Source: Marthasterias glacialis
Lineage: Eukaryota > Echinodermata > Asteroidea > Forcipulatida > Asteriidae
Assembly (NCBI GenBank): GCA_911728455.2
Contig: OU452228.1
Span: forward strand, 17,738,698-17,802,697
Direction of reading: 5' to 3'
Length of the DNA stretch: 64,000 bases
The number at the start of each line of letters is the position of its first letter. Position 1 is the first letter of the stretch. A model generated the notes under the pieces. The model searched no databases and was not told where the DNA came from. It saw nothing but the letters and a program-made list of their open reading frames with translations. This document shows positions 44,697 through 57,711 of this stretch, piece by piece. The position numbers and the translations under genes were made by a program.

Positions 44697-44705
44697 GCGC
44701 CCTCT
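44697..44705 (-). promoter_or_regulatory. CTCF-core-like 9-mer (AGAGGGCGC), reverse
   Basis: Reverse orientation, 0.9 kb after GT31 copy 2, and convergent with the forward site at 40612. Confidence 0.3.
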
Positions 44706-45027
44706 ATAGAAATGATGTGAAGATTGTCTCAATATTGTTATTTATTAAGGATCCTAGACTGGTTCTCGGTCTCTACATCGTTCTCGCTCTGACCGTATAC
44801 AGTCAGAACGAGGTCTATAGTAGGCACCTACGTTGAAACCAATAACAAGATGATAAATCTACTATTATATCATGCCCTAAATTCTTAAAAAAGTTTTACT
44901 TTGACATCGCATAATAATTTCCTAATTTGAATGATGGAGGTAAAAATAGTTACCTTATTTTAACCTCCACTAATGGAATTGAGTAGCATAACAATTCTGC
45001 TTTCTTTATTGGTTTTAAATCGTCAGA

Positions 45028-45036
45028 AGAGGGCGC
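45028..45036 (+). promoter_or_regulatory. CTCF-core-like 9-mer (AGAGGGCGC)
   Basis: Forward orientation, 320 bp beyond the reverse site at 44697, so the pair is divergent. Confidence 0.3.
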
Positions 45037-45660
45037 AAAGTCGTACATTAAGATGCTAGTCTTCCGTGAGAAAGGCCAATCAAAGTGACAGGGTAATAGT
45101 CTGTATCGGCCGGTGGTGGCGGTAGGCATATTATCCAAAGAGAGCAAGCTGTAGTCCTTCATAATTGCCTCTAGGTCACAGTTCTAAAAAGCGACGAAAT
45201 GCCCACAATATTGTTTCAAAGGGCTCGAGTTTCATGTATTTTTATCCACCGTGATTGAATTCATTATTTTAAACGAAGGAAGCATGCAGAGTGGCTGTGT
45301 GTATCGTTGGAAATATCAGAATAGTTGAAATAAACACCGACAAAGGTACTGTAAAATATATAACCTTTTTATAGTATCTGTGACACCGGGGAAAAGAAAG
45401 TTATTTGTTTTGTGTAGATTTGACGTCAGCATATCGCGACACTTCTCATGGAACTTGACTGGCTCGGGGCAGTTTTTACAATTTGTCCTTTGGAATGGCA
45501 CATTGCGACCAGGGACAGATGATCAAAATAGGATTTATTTAATCAAAGTATTTAACTTAATTACCATAGACAGGTTTGGTTTCAATCGTAAAAGAACTTT
45601 AGATTGTGCTGAACGTTCTAGATTAATGAGGGAATAAAAGAGTGGCGATGAGGTCTAAGT

Positions 45661-45809
45661 CGGCCGTTTAAAACCGTCAGTGTCGCGACCCGTGTAATAA
45701 AGGTCCAAGCCGAAGGTGAAGGTCTTTATAGCACGGCTGCGACACTGCAAGGTTTTAGACGGCCGATTATCACACGGCCACGACCCTGCAAGGTTTTAGA
45801 CGGCTGATC
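45661..45809. repeat. inverted repeat with partial third arm
   Basis: Left arm 45661-45705 (cggccgtttaaaaccgtcag...) is opposed by 45720-45764 (...ggttttagacggccg). A further direct copy of the right arm follows at 45771-45809 (acacggcc...ggttttagacggctgat). The centre contains 'ccaagccgaaggtgaagg'. An element end duplication is the likeliest cause. Confidence 0.7.
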
Positions 45810-46079
45810 AGAGAACGACACAACAAACCACGCTCACTTTGTAATGATCACCTGCGTTAAATATGGTTTTAAATAAGAAAAAGTAAAAATGAAAATTAGA
45901 TTACCAGACCATTCCAATATTTTATTGGTTTGTTTCATAACTCATTTTGCTTTGCAATTAACATGTTCACAATAGAGAAGTTGTCGACATCCCCATCCTG
46001 AGAATATAGTGATAAAGAGTGATCCAACCTCGGAGTGTTTCACCCTCTGGCTTCTTTCTGATGAGCTAAAACAACTCAA

Positions 46080-46208
46080 GGGGTGGATTTCACAAAGCGC
46101 TAGGACTAGTCTTATCTCGAGTTAGGACGAGTAACTAGTCCTAACTTACATGTTTTGTCATAGGTTAGGACCAGGCTTAAGTTAGGACTAGTTTTGTGAA
46201 TCCACCCC
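46080..46208. mobile_element. MITE family H (GGGGTGGATTTCACAAA ends)
   Basis: The left end ggggtggatttcacaaag and right end ttttgtgaatccacccc are inverted repeats. The interior is built of 'aggactagt', 'ctcgagttaggac' and 'ttaggactag' words on both strands. I recall this type as frequent in echinoderm DNA; unverified. Confidence 0.75.
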
Positions 46209-49200
46209 AGAGAGAACTATAGCTTGGTGCTACGTCAAACCTCTCTTTAAAGTTTCATTGAAAACATTAACAAAGAAAGAAGATTAATTTGATAACATTC
46301 GAAGGTGAACCTTTGATGTTATTTCCGTCACTTCTCTTGAGATTGTACTCCTTAATCAGTCGTAGTGAAATCTTAACCGAACACAGACACTGAACATTGA
46401 GTCAAATGTCACAGCTGGCAGGAAAAAACCCACAAAGCAGTTCATTTTGGATCCGAATTAAACTCATCTGATTCTACTTTTATTTATAGTCCAAGCACAG
46501 AGCGACAGTTCGAATATTAGGTTCAGTTACTCTTTGGAACCATTTTGGCCCTTGTCAGCCACCGTTGGATCGAACAAGTGGAATGAAAATTCGTGTGTAC
46601 CGTCGTGGTGTCGATTACACATTACCCGACAGTGATAAATGGCACAAATATTGACACCGATTTGAGATCCGCATGGTCTCGTGTAATACAAACCACTCGA
46701 TGCGAATAACCGGGACCATTGTTCGAATTCGATGCCCGGTCCACTGTTGACGCCTTGTATCTGGTTTCGGGAAGGCTCCTCGTCTCGAAAGAACATTCCA
46801 AGTATCAGAGAAGAAGCCAGGGTTTCATCTGGAGTGATCTAAGATGAGGGTTGTAGAACGGGAATCAGGGGCAAATCTATCCGACAATTTCCGTCCTCGA
46901 TCTGGGCTAGTGTGTGATATCGATTAAGGTTTACGAACAAGTTCTTCTGCATGCACTCGTTGAGCGATGTAAGCTACAGTTCTTGTGCCGGTGTTAAGGC
47001 GAAATCAATTCCTTTTTTTACTGCCGGGAGTAACGCAGACAATCTAAAAAAGTGCCGTGTTGATTCGTCACAGGAAACACCGTCGTAGAGTGAACATGCA
47101 GCATGCGACACCGGCGCTCAATATCACCCACTCCGTGTTGGCTTACTAAAGATGGGGTTAAGCGAAGTGCATGTGTGACAAAACGAAAAAAAAGAAGAAG
47201 TAGAAGAAGAAGAAAAATAAGAATAAATCGAAAAACCATCAAATGATTATATTTCCCATTAGTGTAATAGTATAGCAGACATTCCACCGCTTGTAAATCG
47301 GTCAGCATTTAATATTGGAAGAGCAGTTGACCGCTATGCTACAGATTGCTCTGTGAGACTTAAAGGAATGTTCTGGATACAGCACTCGGGGGAAAAAATA
47401 TTCACTTCAACTTTCAAGTTTGTTGAAAACAACTCACAGAAGAGATCAGTGAAAATATCATCAAAATAATTTGTTGAAGTTAAACGAGAAGCCACGTAAT
47501 ACAAAGGTTAATGTTGGTTTCTGTTAGGTTTCGTTCTGTTAGACGCTAAAGGTTGATGTGCACAGCATTGGTCAGATTGAAATAATAAATGTTCACAGAT
47601 TTGCCCATAACTTATACATGGTATGGTCATGCCGGAAAACTTCCCTTGAAATATTTTTTTTTACTAGATATGCTACAGTTTTGACTGAGAAATGGGTAAA
47701 TTAATTAGTTTGGATCTTGCGAGCCCAAAACCCAATATTTGAAAACAGTGAACACATGTAGTTTTCTCCCACTACTTTCTCGTGACTCCAATGACTGATT
47801 GAGCTTAAACTTTCACAGGTTTGTTAAAATCATGCAATGGTTATTATTTGGTCACGAAAGTGCAGATTTACTGATAATTACCAATGCTCTCCAAGTGTGT
47901 GTCGTAAATCTCTGAAAGTTGAGACCTCTTCAAAAGGAAGAAATGCTAAGGATAATCGGCACTCATATAAAATGAACCACCTTGACATCAAGATACCCTT
48001 ACAAGACTTATCATTACTGAGACCCATGGGTTTTCAAATATCTTTTAATTGTTTTTTTCCCCAGGGGCGGATAGATGTTTTTCAGATGGGGAGGGGTGCA
48101 AACTTTGAGGGTTATTTTCTAAGTTGAATATTTTCAGCAATTCTGTTGTTGGGTCCGGGCCTGCTTTATAGGGCCCGGGAGAATGGTGTAAACATTAGAT
48201 GCTCTACGGTGCAATCTAGGGACATCTCAGAAGCTTTTTTACAAGTGTGTTTTTACCCATTTGAAAATTAGAAATTTGATTGATTTGCCGTTCAATTCAT
48301 GCGTTCCCGGTGGCAAGGTAGGGGGCGGGCGCTGCGCCCACCCCAAAATCCGTCATACGGTATACTGATCTTCTTCGATTGACATTATCATGTATAGACC
48401 TTATACATCTGACGTCATGAGTCCCATAGAGATATGTACAAGCAGCGCCCTCACTGAGGTCAAAACGTCCGGAAGTTTACTGCAGGAAAAGGGATGTTCA
48501 TACCTTCTATTGTATCGATACCGTGGAGAATAAAATGAACCTTGTACCCGCTAACCTTGGACCCTGAACTTTGAAATCAAAGCCTGAAACTCAATGTTCA
48601 AGTGATTTGGGAACTATCTTGTGGTACCATTCGATAAAGACACAAAGAGAGATAGATGTTGTCAGAAACTTTTCTCAACTTGTAGTAGGGCAGTTTGCGG
48701 AAATATTTCGGGGAATTATGCCCTTGATGAAACAAGCATGTAATTTGGCACACAGTCAGAATATGTCATGAGAAAGATGTTTGGCTTTTGCAAAAAAACA
48801 CACAAAAAAACCCAAATAGATAAAAAAAAAAAGTAAAAAAAAATAATGGCTCTACAGCCAAAATAAATATCGTCCTCATGACACACACGGAGTGTCTGAC
48901 AATTTCCACGGTAGTATCGTCAAAGGCACAATCCCATCACCTTACCTGCCGTATTATCGCTGTCTATACCAGTTTACTATAACAACTGCGAGTAGCTTTA
49001 CGAATAACAAATCACGTGGGTAAGATTCCCTCTGTGAGAAGTGTTGTTGGTTCATACAAAAACCAGGTTGAAATGTAGTGGAGTCTGGACGTTCCCAACT
49101 GTGTGCTCTGCTCGTCTTCAAGAAAAGATGAGCAGCTTATACTCTGCCATATACATGTAGTACGTTGATCAAAAACATTTTACCTTTTCCACTTTTTATA

Positions 49201-50461
49201 ATGTTGATGATGGTCGAAGAGAAGCTGCGATATTAAGACAAAGAACACTTTAAAATCTCCCGGATCAAAATTGACCCGGATTCCGTTCCCAGGGGGCCTG
49301 GCCCATATCTGGGTCAACGGCTGACCTGGAAATTTGGTAAAAAAAAAAAAAAATGACTCGGATTTTGTGTCAGTTTGACACAGTTTCGGGTTTTCGTTTT
49401 TTTTTTTTATAGAGTATACAGGAATTGTATTATTAGCGAAACAAGTCAAGCTTTGTTTAAATCCGAAAGCTCACTTGCGAAGTTCTTTTCTAGCACCAAT
49501 CCACCACAGCTATTTTGTTTCGTTTGAAATACTGTCAAAGTTGAAGAGATGACATTTTGTGAAAGTCCCACAAATTTACTTTTGCTTGTTTCGGTTGCCG
49601 TAGTCGAGATAAGACCCAACATGCATAAAATCCCCCACCAAACACGAAACCGTCTCCTCTAAATAAAACGTGACCGTCAAATATGGTATTTTGGTAGTTT
49701 AGTTGTATATGGTGTGTATATAGAAAGCTAGACGACGGGGATGAATTGACCTGGTGCCATTTAAAAAAAAAAAAAAAAGCAATATAGGCCTACTTTCCCC
49801 GTAAGATACATGTTTCTTGTTTTCCATCGATAGCGCTGCAGCGTAATGTCAGACAATAACATAGCTAAGCACCGGCCCCAGTCGTTTTGCTTCTAATTCA
49901 ACCGAGTGCCATTTCCACTGTTTTCGTTCCATATCCAAAGATAATAAGGAATGATTTACTCAACTCAGTGGTGTATGTATGTTCTGGATTGGAATGTTGC
50001 CGATTTGCCTCTACGGGCAGAGGGGGGCTGCATAAACATGGGTTTGATTTGTCAGACAACATGCCGGCCAAAAGGCGGCAAAAACACATGAAAGGAGGTC
50101 ACCAGTCTGAACCCCAAGGAGATTACAATGTAAGTTGTGCCTGGGAGGGAAACACTGACTAGTATGTTTAAATAGCGCAGGAAGTGTTGTAGCATTAGCA
50201 GACACAAGATATGATTCAGTTACAGCGATCTTCAGAAAAATAAATAACCAAACATAAAAAAAAGAGGTTGAGTTCGTGTAAAATAAACATGGTCTAGAGT
50301 CGTGTTGTCTTCGACAAAGTTTAAAAAAAAATACATTTGATTGATCTTCAAACTTTCACTTTGCAAGGGAAATTCACATGCACGTATCCCAAACCATAAC
50401 TGAACAATGTAACGCAGGTTAGCTCTGGTTACTTGATGGGCACCCATGGAGGCTGTTTGAT
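46209..50461. other. intergenic, no gene seen
   Basis: About 4.2 kb without a supported gene. It holds A/G-rich tracts at about 47185-47225, A-rich tracts at 48790-48845, a TGACGTCA at 48410-48417, and a block at about 49460-49700 that seems related to 56595-56830 (shared order of 'agctcact', 'acccaa', 'cacgaaaccg/cacaaaccg'). Confidence 0.45.
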
Positions 50462-50561
50462 CGCTAGGTGGCAGCAAACTTTCCAGTTAAATTATTCGCT
50501 CACGAAAGCTCAGAATTACGAAACAACGAATATTACCTGGTTTGTCTGCTGCCACCTAGCG
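50462..50561. mobile_element. 100-bp MITE with CTCF-like 15-bp termini
   Basis: Perfect 15-bp inverted ends: CGCTAGGTGGCAGCA at 50462-50476 and its complement at 50547-50561. The inverted repeat extends weakly as gcaaac/gtttgtc. The terminal word itself resembles the vertebrate CTCF core (tAGGTGGCAGC). No clear target duplication. Confidence 0.65.
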
Positions 50562-52189
50562 TTTAAAAGTCCACTTCTCATGTGTACAGATAGTTATGAT
50601 TTGAATAAAAGCACACTCTCAAATTTGTTTTCCTTTTATTTCTGATGATGACGAAGAGAGTCAAGACGACGTATGTCATCATTTAATTCACATCACCTTG
50701 TAAACCCTTACAAGGGGCTATTTTAATGGCTCTCATAATTCCAAAATGTAGCATACTCGTCTTAATACATATACACATCAGAATAGTGAAGTAGATCGAT
50801 TGCACACTATTAATGCTTTATATTAGTTATCTAAATCATTGTCGCCGTCGTTGTCGACGATTGTGGAGAAATGGACAGAAACTCTGGCAGTTTACCAATC
50901 GATGTTATACCGTGACGTTCCTCAACATCGCACTTCCCTGGCTTTATGTTTCGGGGGCATCTCTGAACGTCCTTTGAGATTTTTGCATAAACGTGACAAG
51001 CCTTTAACTCTCAACTTTGCTTCATATAACGATTATTAACGCCCGATTATAGCTTGTGACCAACGCTGCGGAAAGTCCAGCTAAAGGTCATATTTTTCCC
51101 CTTTTATTAGACTCTACAGATGCGTAATAACGCGTAATTTCAACAAATCAGAGCGCCCACGGTTTTTGGTTGGTAACGCTTCAAAAGACCGTCTTTGATT
51201 GAAGAAGATTATTAGTTTTGCGGACCTGCTTGTGTCCGCGTTTTAGGGAACTCGACGACTGAAATCACACAATGTGTTGACCTAGATTAGCTTTTGAGCC
51301 CATTATTCGAAGTGAAGACCATGGAACAGAACGGAGCCCCAGCCGACTTAGACACCACTTAAAGTGATAAAAATAGAAACCGGCCACGATTTCTTTGTGG
51401 GAATAATTGTCAAAGGCACTGCGTCCATTAAACGCGATCTTGATGTGGGGTAAGATTTAATTTATAACGATAAAAAACCCTGATATCACACAAAGAACTA
51501 ACTTCCCTGCATCACGTTCACTGTCATTTTACAGCAGACTGATTTTGGGCGCTTATCTCAACATCTTGAGTTCCCCCCCACCATTCTGGAAGTACTTGCC
51601 TCTTCATTCCTTGCCGGTAATTAATTCCGTAAAGGGGAGACCAGATGGCTGGACGGTTGACTGACGGTATGCCGATGCAAGATACCCCCATTATTCGTCG
51701 ACATGACGGCCAACTTGTTCATCTTGCTGAAGCACGCGTCCGAACCTCACCCGTCCCCGCGATTTCAAAGATAATTCCCGCGGGATTAAAGTAAAAAGGC
51801 CAGATTCCAACTGAATTTGTGCCGAAGTGTAGACGTAAAATCCGCCACATGACAGCTGGCCTCGATAAAAAAAGGGGGAAAAAACCCGCATACACTTCTG
51901 AAGATGAGACGAACAGCAAGTATACCTCTTAGATACTTATACTGCAGGTCTCTCACCAACCCCATTTCTAAGACTTGTCATTTTTGTCGACTCTGATAAA
52001 TTAAATAATGTTTCTACAGAGAGGGCCAGAGAACTCATGTATTTTTTGGAATAGTCCATATGAAATGAGAACCCAAATCAGTGACACCACGATTTGTTTC
52101 CAATTTAGCTGCCCATTCTATGTGGCAAATTTGGTACTTTTATTAGACACACCCACGCACAAAATGTACAAAGTGTATAAATGTTTTTA
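50562..52189. other. intergenic, no gene seen
   Basis: No supported feature. Confidence 0.5.
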
Positions 52190-52360
52190 CTTCTTTGTTG
52201 AAACTTTCAATAGCAGCTTCCTTTTTTACTTTCCCACTACACGTTCCTGGAACAATATTCCAAACTTCGAGTTGCTTCCCGTTGACCAACTTCTGGCTCA
52301 AATTGGGTTTAAGTACAAACTAAGGCGAAGGGCACGTGGCAAATCTATACTGTGCTGAAG
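52190..52360 (+). pseudogene. possible RT C-terminal remnant
   Basis: The frame ending at 52358 contains SSFLFYFPTTRSWNNIP, which loosely resembles the 'SFFPRTxxxWNxLP' end of non-LTR reverse transcriptases, followed by about 35 residues to the stop. No RT catalytic motif is seen upstream. It could be chance; the better case is at 31720. Confidence 0.25.
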
Positions 52361-55084
52361 AGCAATTTGAAGAGGCCATTTATTTACACAGCTAGTTCTG
52401 AAGTGTGTCAAAGGTCAGCGTTTGATGCAGCGAATCGTTCAGGGATTTGCTCAAAGAGACAACACCTTTAAAGTCTTTTCATACAATCCGATGACGTAGG
52501 TAAATTGATAGCCAGCCGTACGAGGGTCCAATTCCAAAGGATAGACCTGTAATTTAATTTCTAAGTTAAGTTGAGGAAGTGGTCCACCTTTCGAAGATCA
52601 ATGACTCTCAGCTCTTCACACCAAGATAATTTTAATAAAAAAAAAATCTTTATTTTAACCAGAATATTTTGTAGGCTAACCAAATAATATGTACTTTAAA
52701 TTGTGTCTAAAGATAATAAAATCAATTACGACGCACTCTCATGCAAACTTGAGATTAAATATAATTCTTTTTCGAGTGGGCGTTCCTGCAACTGATTGAG
52801 GAATGGGGAAAAACTTTTCTTGTTTGTCCATAGTTTCAGTCGGTTAGATCGATTATCAATCTAGGAAGTAACTATAACTAGTAAACTAGTTTAACGAGTA
52901 CAGCCATGTATAAGTCTGTTATGAGAGGAGTAATGGCTATGAAAAGAGCCGTTGTGGTCTCGACGTTTCGAACAGTATCCTCAGCTCGTCTTCAGGAGAA
53001 GAGATTTATACAATGGTTGTACCCGCGAGTTTACTAGGTTTGGTTTCTTCTCACTTGATTATCAATTTTTAACTATAGTAAGAACTTGTTAAATCACTCT
53101 TCAGTTTATTCGAATCGACCGAAACAAGACGCAAAATTCTCCCTTTTCACCGGGACGCGTCTTATTCTCTCTTTAGTATGTCAAGAAAATTGACATAAAA
53201 ATAAGAATTACGGGTGAGACCGGGGCTCTTGAACCCTTCGGCGCCTTGAGCTGTAGTGTCGGCTCCCTCTATCCGTCTACAGAAGTGGGCTTGCTTGCAG
53301 TTGTAACAATCTCTGCAGATTTAACCATCGTGAATCTTATGTTGACACAGCCAGTTTCTGTTATTTTATCACAACTGTACTCATGTCCCACAAATTCACC
53401 GCAAAGGGGGGTGGGGGTGGGGTGAGGGTTTTATTCTGACCGTTTTGTGGTATTTGAACAGTGCTCGGCGTCGGGACCTTTTCCGCCACCCCTTTACAGA
53501 ATGGCCCAACCCATCAGAACTTCAGTATTTTGACATTTCAAGAGGTTTTCAAGAGTCCTCAGTCCCGGCCTTCGTCGTAGGTGGCTGTCCCTTCACCCTT
53601 TACCTTTTTTTCTGGGTGATTAAATTTTTTTTGTAACCCCTTTAATCCCCTGCCGCTTTTTAAGATATTATTATATAAAAGCTTTTCAAATAAAGACAAA
53701 CCCATTCATACTACAAGCCTTTATATGTTCACAAATGAAATCAAAATTGATAAAACTAATAATAAGACAACATGGAGAAGGTGCGGTACCATCGTCAGTT
53801 TGACAATTAACTGTTTTGATTTTGAACTCTCTGCTTCGACAGCCAGTAAGTAAAAGTATTAAGTGAGAGTCGGCGAATAAAACATTCTCATGTGATAATT
53901 GACGCAACACGCATCAACGCAGATAATGACCTTTGCAAATAAACATTCAAAAGACAACCGAAATCAAATCATTCAACTGTCTAACTAACTGCTTCAAGAG
54001 ACAAGAGTTCGAATTACAGCTGCTTTTTTCAAATTTGGTGCTCTCCTTTTGGTCGAGCTTGAGGTCTATGTACTGTACCAACACACATCTTGCGTTTTAT
54101 TAAGGGTGATTATGTAAAACATACCTGTCGTTTTCTTCGATTCGTTCGAGACCAAGTGATGAAAACAGGCAATTTGAAACCCATTTTGTAAGATCGGGTT
54201 ACATTATAGGCAAGGGATATCAGCTCTTAGATTCATAGCGTAGGGGACCATTTTGCTAAAGCGCGCCCTCTGTTGAATATTCAACACGGCACAAAATTAA
54301 CACGTACCGAGGATGGCGAGGGAATGCAGTTTATTGCCTGTCTAGGTGATATCACAGCCGCGTCCACGCTATTCACTTTAGGTCTCGCATGACCCATCCT
54401 TACCTAAAACCCTGAGAGGTGAACCTTGCTGTTAACTTATATAATTTCTGCTCTTGACTGCATATTGAACATTGTCTAACTCGACAATCTTCGTGTTAAC
54501 TTCTCATTTTCTTCTTTGTAATGCATATCGAACATTGTCTAGTTCGGCAACTTTGTGCTCTTCAAAGCAGGCGGCAAACATTAATGTTCATAGACCAGTG
54601 GGCCTATCTGCACTTTATGTGACCCACAGAAGAAATAACAAACCTGTGATGGCTCAATCTGTCATCACAGTTTACCCCCGTGAATTTGATGACACCCCCT
54701 TGATGTTTTCACTGTTCTCAAACGGCAAAATAAAAGTTAATTGGTTTATTAATTTCTCAAAAAAAAGAAAAGAAAAGTATTTTAGGCAAAAACAATTCAA
54801 GGGAAGTTTTCCACCCTTACCATCTGTTATTCTGTGTAAATTATATGTAAATCTGTGAACAGGTTTTTGTCTTACTAATGTTATCCATATTATTTTGTTA
54901 TTTATTTATACGAAATCAATTATCAAAAGTAGAAAGGCAGCAATAGCAACTGCTATGTATGTATGTAAATACAATGAAAGCCATTAGAAACAGTGTATAA
55001 TGAGTTGCAGCCACTGACTAACAAAGAGTTGTACATTCAGTCCACTGCAATCCTTTGGTTTCGCAAAAAACAATACAGAAAATG
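52361..55084. other. intergenic, no gene seen
   Basis: About 2.7 kb; a 128-codon frame (54472-54858) shows no domain. The palindrome gttgaatattcaac is at about 54273-54286. Confidence 0.45.
54263..54271 (-). promoter_or_regulatory. CTCF-core-like 9-mer (AGAGGGCGC), reverse
   Basis: Reverse orientation in intergenic DNA. Convergent with 45028. Confidence 0.25.
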
Positions 55085-55980
55085 CTTAAAATCTCATTAT
55101 TGTTGGTGAGCACGTTGTTAAAAAACAATGAACATTGACCCACATGTTAGAAATGTTTTCTTTCATTATTCAAATTTCCATTTTCATTAATAAATAAATA
55201 CAAAACAATCAAATGAATGGTGCTCGAACAACCTGACACCGATATTTGATAAAAACAATCGTTTAAAAAAATGCTTAAAATCTCATTGAAGTTGTTGAGC
55301 ACGTTGTTGAAAAACAGTGAACAGTGGCCCACATTTGATAAATGTTTGCTTTTTCATTATTGAAATTCCCATTTTCATTTATATAAATAAATACACAAAA
55401 ATCAAATGAATGGTGCTCGAACAACCTGACATCGATATTTGATAAAAACAATCGTTTAAAAAAAATGCTTAAAATCTCATTGAAGTTGTTGAGCACGTTG
55501 TTGAAAAACAGTGAACAGTGGCCCACATTTGATAAATGTTTGCTTTTTCATTATTGAAATTCCCATTTTCATTTATATAAATAAATACACAAAAATCAAA
55601 TGAATGGTGCCAGAACAACCTGACATCGATATTTGATAAAAACAATCGTTTTAAAAAAATTCTTAAAATCTCATTACTGTTGTTGAAAAACAATGAACAG
55701 TGGCCCACATTTGATAAATGTTTACTTTTTCATTATTGAAATTCCCATTTTCATTTATATAAATAAATACACAAAAATCAAATGAATGGTGCTCGAACAA
55801 CCTTAAAATCTCATTACTGTTGTTGAGCACGTTGTTGAGAAAACAATGAACAATGACCCACATGTTAGAAATGTTTTTTCATTGTTCAAATTCCCATTTT
55901 CATTTATGAATAAGTAAAAAAAAAAAATCAAATTAATGGTACTCGAACAACTTGACTATTGATCGATAAGTGATTAAAAA
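55085..55980. repeat. tandem array, about 190-194 bp unit, five copies
   Basis: Units begin with cttaaaatctcatt at 55085, 55274, 55468, 55662 and 55802, giving spacings of 189, 194, 194 and 140. Units 2 and 3 are almost identical, whereas the outer units are more diverged. Unit 4 lacks the gagcacgttgttg segment and its last 40 bp. Each unit carries 'cccacat.tgataaatgt', 'cccattttcattta' and 'aatgaatggtgctcgaacaa'. The minus-strand frames through it (for example 55275-55526) repeat the same peptide and are not genes. Confidence 0.9.
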
Positions 55981-57711
55981 AACAAAAACAAAAAACCCCC
56001 AAAAAACCCCAATCCTTTCAAAATTTGTTACACATCTTGTTTCAAAGTAGTCGTTTGAAATGCCATTCCCCTCACTACACCATTATCCGCCGAACCTTGA
56101 CAGATAACACCTGTGTTACGGTCTACCTTAACGCACACATGGACTGGAATTGATTATTATAGGACATGATAAATAGTTACTTCATCTGAAACAATGTTAG
56201 CTCATTGTTCCTCATTTCCATTTCTAAACATGTCTTTTACAGTTTGATGCGTGAGAATGTTTCAGTTCCGACGGGTCCATAAATAACCAAGTGCCGGGAA
56301 CAGGTGCACGATCTAGCTAACCATAAACAAGGCAGTGCTCCGCAAACATACAAATGACCCCCAAAAGTAGGTCATCGTAATTGAATTGAACACAATTGGG
56401 TCAATTAACAACGAGATATGATTCACCCAGCCCTCGAGGGGGAAGAGACCGTCTTTATTACGTCATTTAACTTGATCAAGACGAATGTCACTCGCCTGCT
56501 TCGTATATTACTGTCATTTTTTAGGGTAACGTGGAATGGGAGAGTGGTTGTAGTTAAAGAAACAAGCTACAGTATTGGTCAAACTAGATGGAAAGTTGAA
56601 TCCGAGAGCTCACTGAATTTAAAATCCATACCAGTGCTGTCCCCCCACTTGAAATGCTTTTGAAATTCGAGATAATAGCATTTCAGACCCAACAAATCAC
56701 TTATTTTGGTTACCGAGATCAAAACAAACCCAATATGAACATGTAAACAAAACCCCAGCAGAACACAAACCGTTCCGGTTTATCGGTGTCTTCACCGGAA
56801 CTTGACCGCCAAATTTGATGGGATTTTCCATATCAACTCCGATATGTAGACCTTTCATGCTGTCACGTCATTTTGCCGAGTTCCCTGTTTGTACTGCTGT
56901 TTGTACATACCGATCCGCATTCAGTTGGGACTCTGACTTTTCCCCCTTTTTTATCCTGGGATTGGCAACACACTAGCAATTTCTTGAGGGACCAACGTCT
57001 TCAGAAATGCAAATAGTCTGCGTCAAATTAATCCGAATTTGCTCCACAGGCTTTGAGCCGTCTGGTCACCAGAGCGTGAATAATGTTGAAGAAACCGTAA
57101 ACACATTCTGTTGTGGTCTCGCCATTTATTTGTCCGAAAATGAATTGACCTGCAACCAAGTCCAGAGGGGTAATTTTGCTCTTTAAAATGTGAAGTTCAA
57201 AAACATTTTCTGATGACTAATGACATTTGGGTGAGCGCGAGTTGATTTTAATGATCATGTTTACATTTTTTTGTTGGAATTTGAACGTAACGAGTTATGA
57301 GAAATGTAATTTCCTTTCGAATCTACATCCCAGTCGTTCTCCTCGTATCAGGAACCTGTCCGGTGAAAGAGGAGCAATTAAGGAGGATTTAAGCCGTCTG
57401 CACGAGCCGCCTTCTTGGTTGGAATCACAGACATATTGGAATGCTTGTCGACTTGCATTGAAGCCAACGCGTCAACGGTCATGAACCATAGTATACAGAG
57501 GCCCATTTCGGAGTAAGGGGTTGTGTTTTGGCATCAAGTGTTTTCATCCAATTTCTGCTTCCGTGTTCCACCTCCTTCTGTGTGGCCCACACCAGTCGTG
57601 CACCCAGGACCTGTCGATGGAGGCGGATGGTGAGGAATGGGAGACTTTTGAGACGATAGCGGGCGTCCCACAGACCGGTCCTTTTCTATTGTTCTCAGCG
57701 ATGAAAACAAT
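55981..57711. other. intergenic, no gene seen
   Basis: Starts with an A/C-rich tract (about 55978-56012). Part of 56595-56830 resembles 49460-49700. No exon recognised. Confidence 0.45.

Larger units (their letters stand above)
44281..45660. other. intergenic, no gene seen
   Basis: Two CTCF-core-like sites (44697, 45028) and a TGACGTCA at 45421-45428. No exon recognised. Confidence 0.5.

Noticed and set aside
55147-55863. Series of similar minus-strand frames of 61-83 codons
   Set aside because: They are the same phase of a 190-194 bp tandem repeat, not a gene family.
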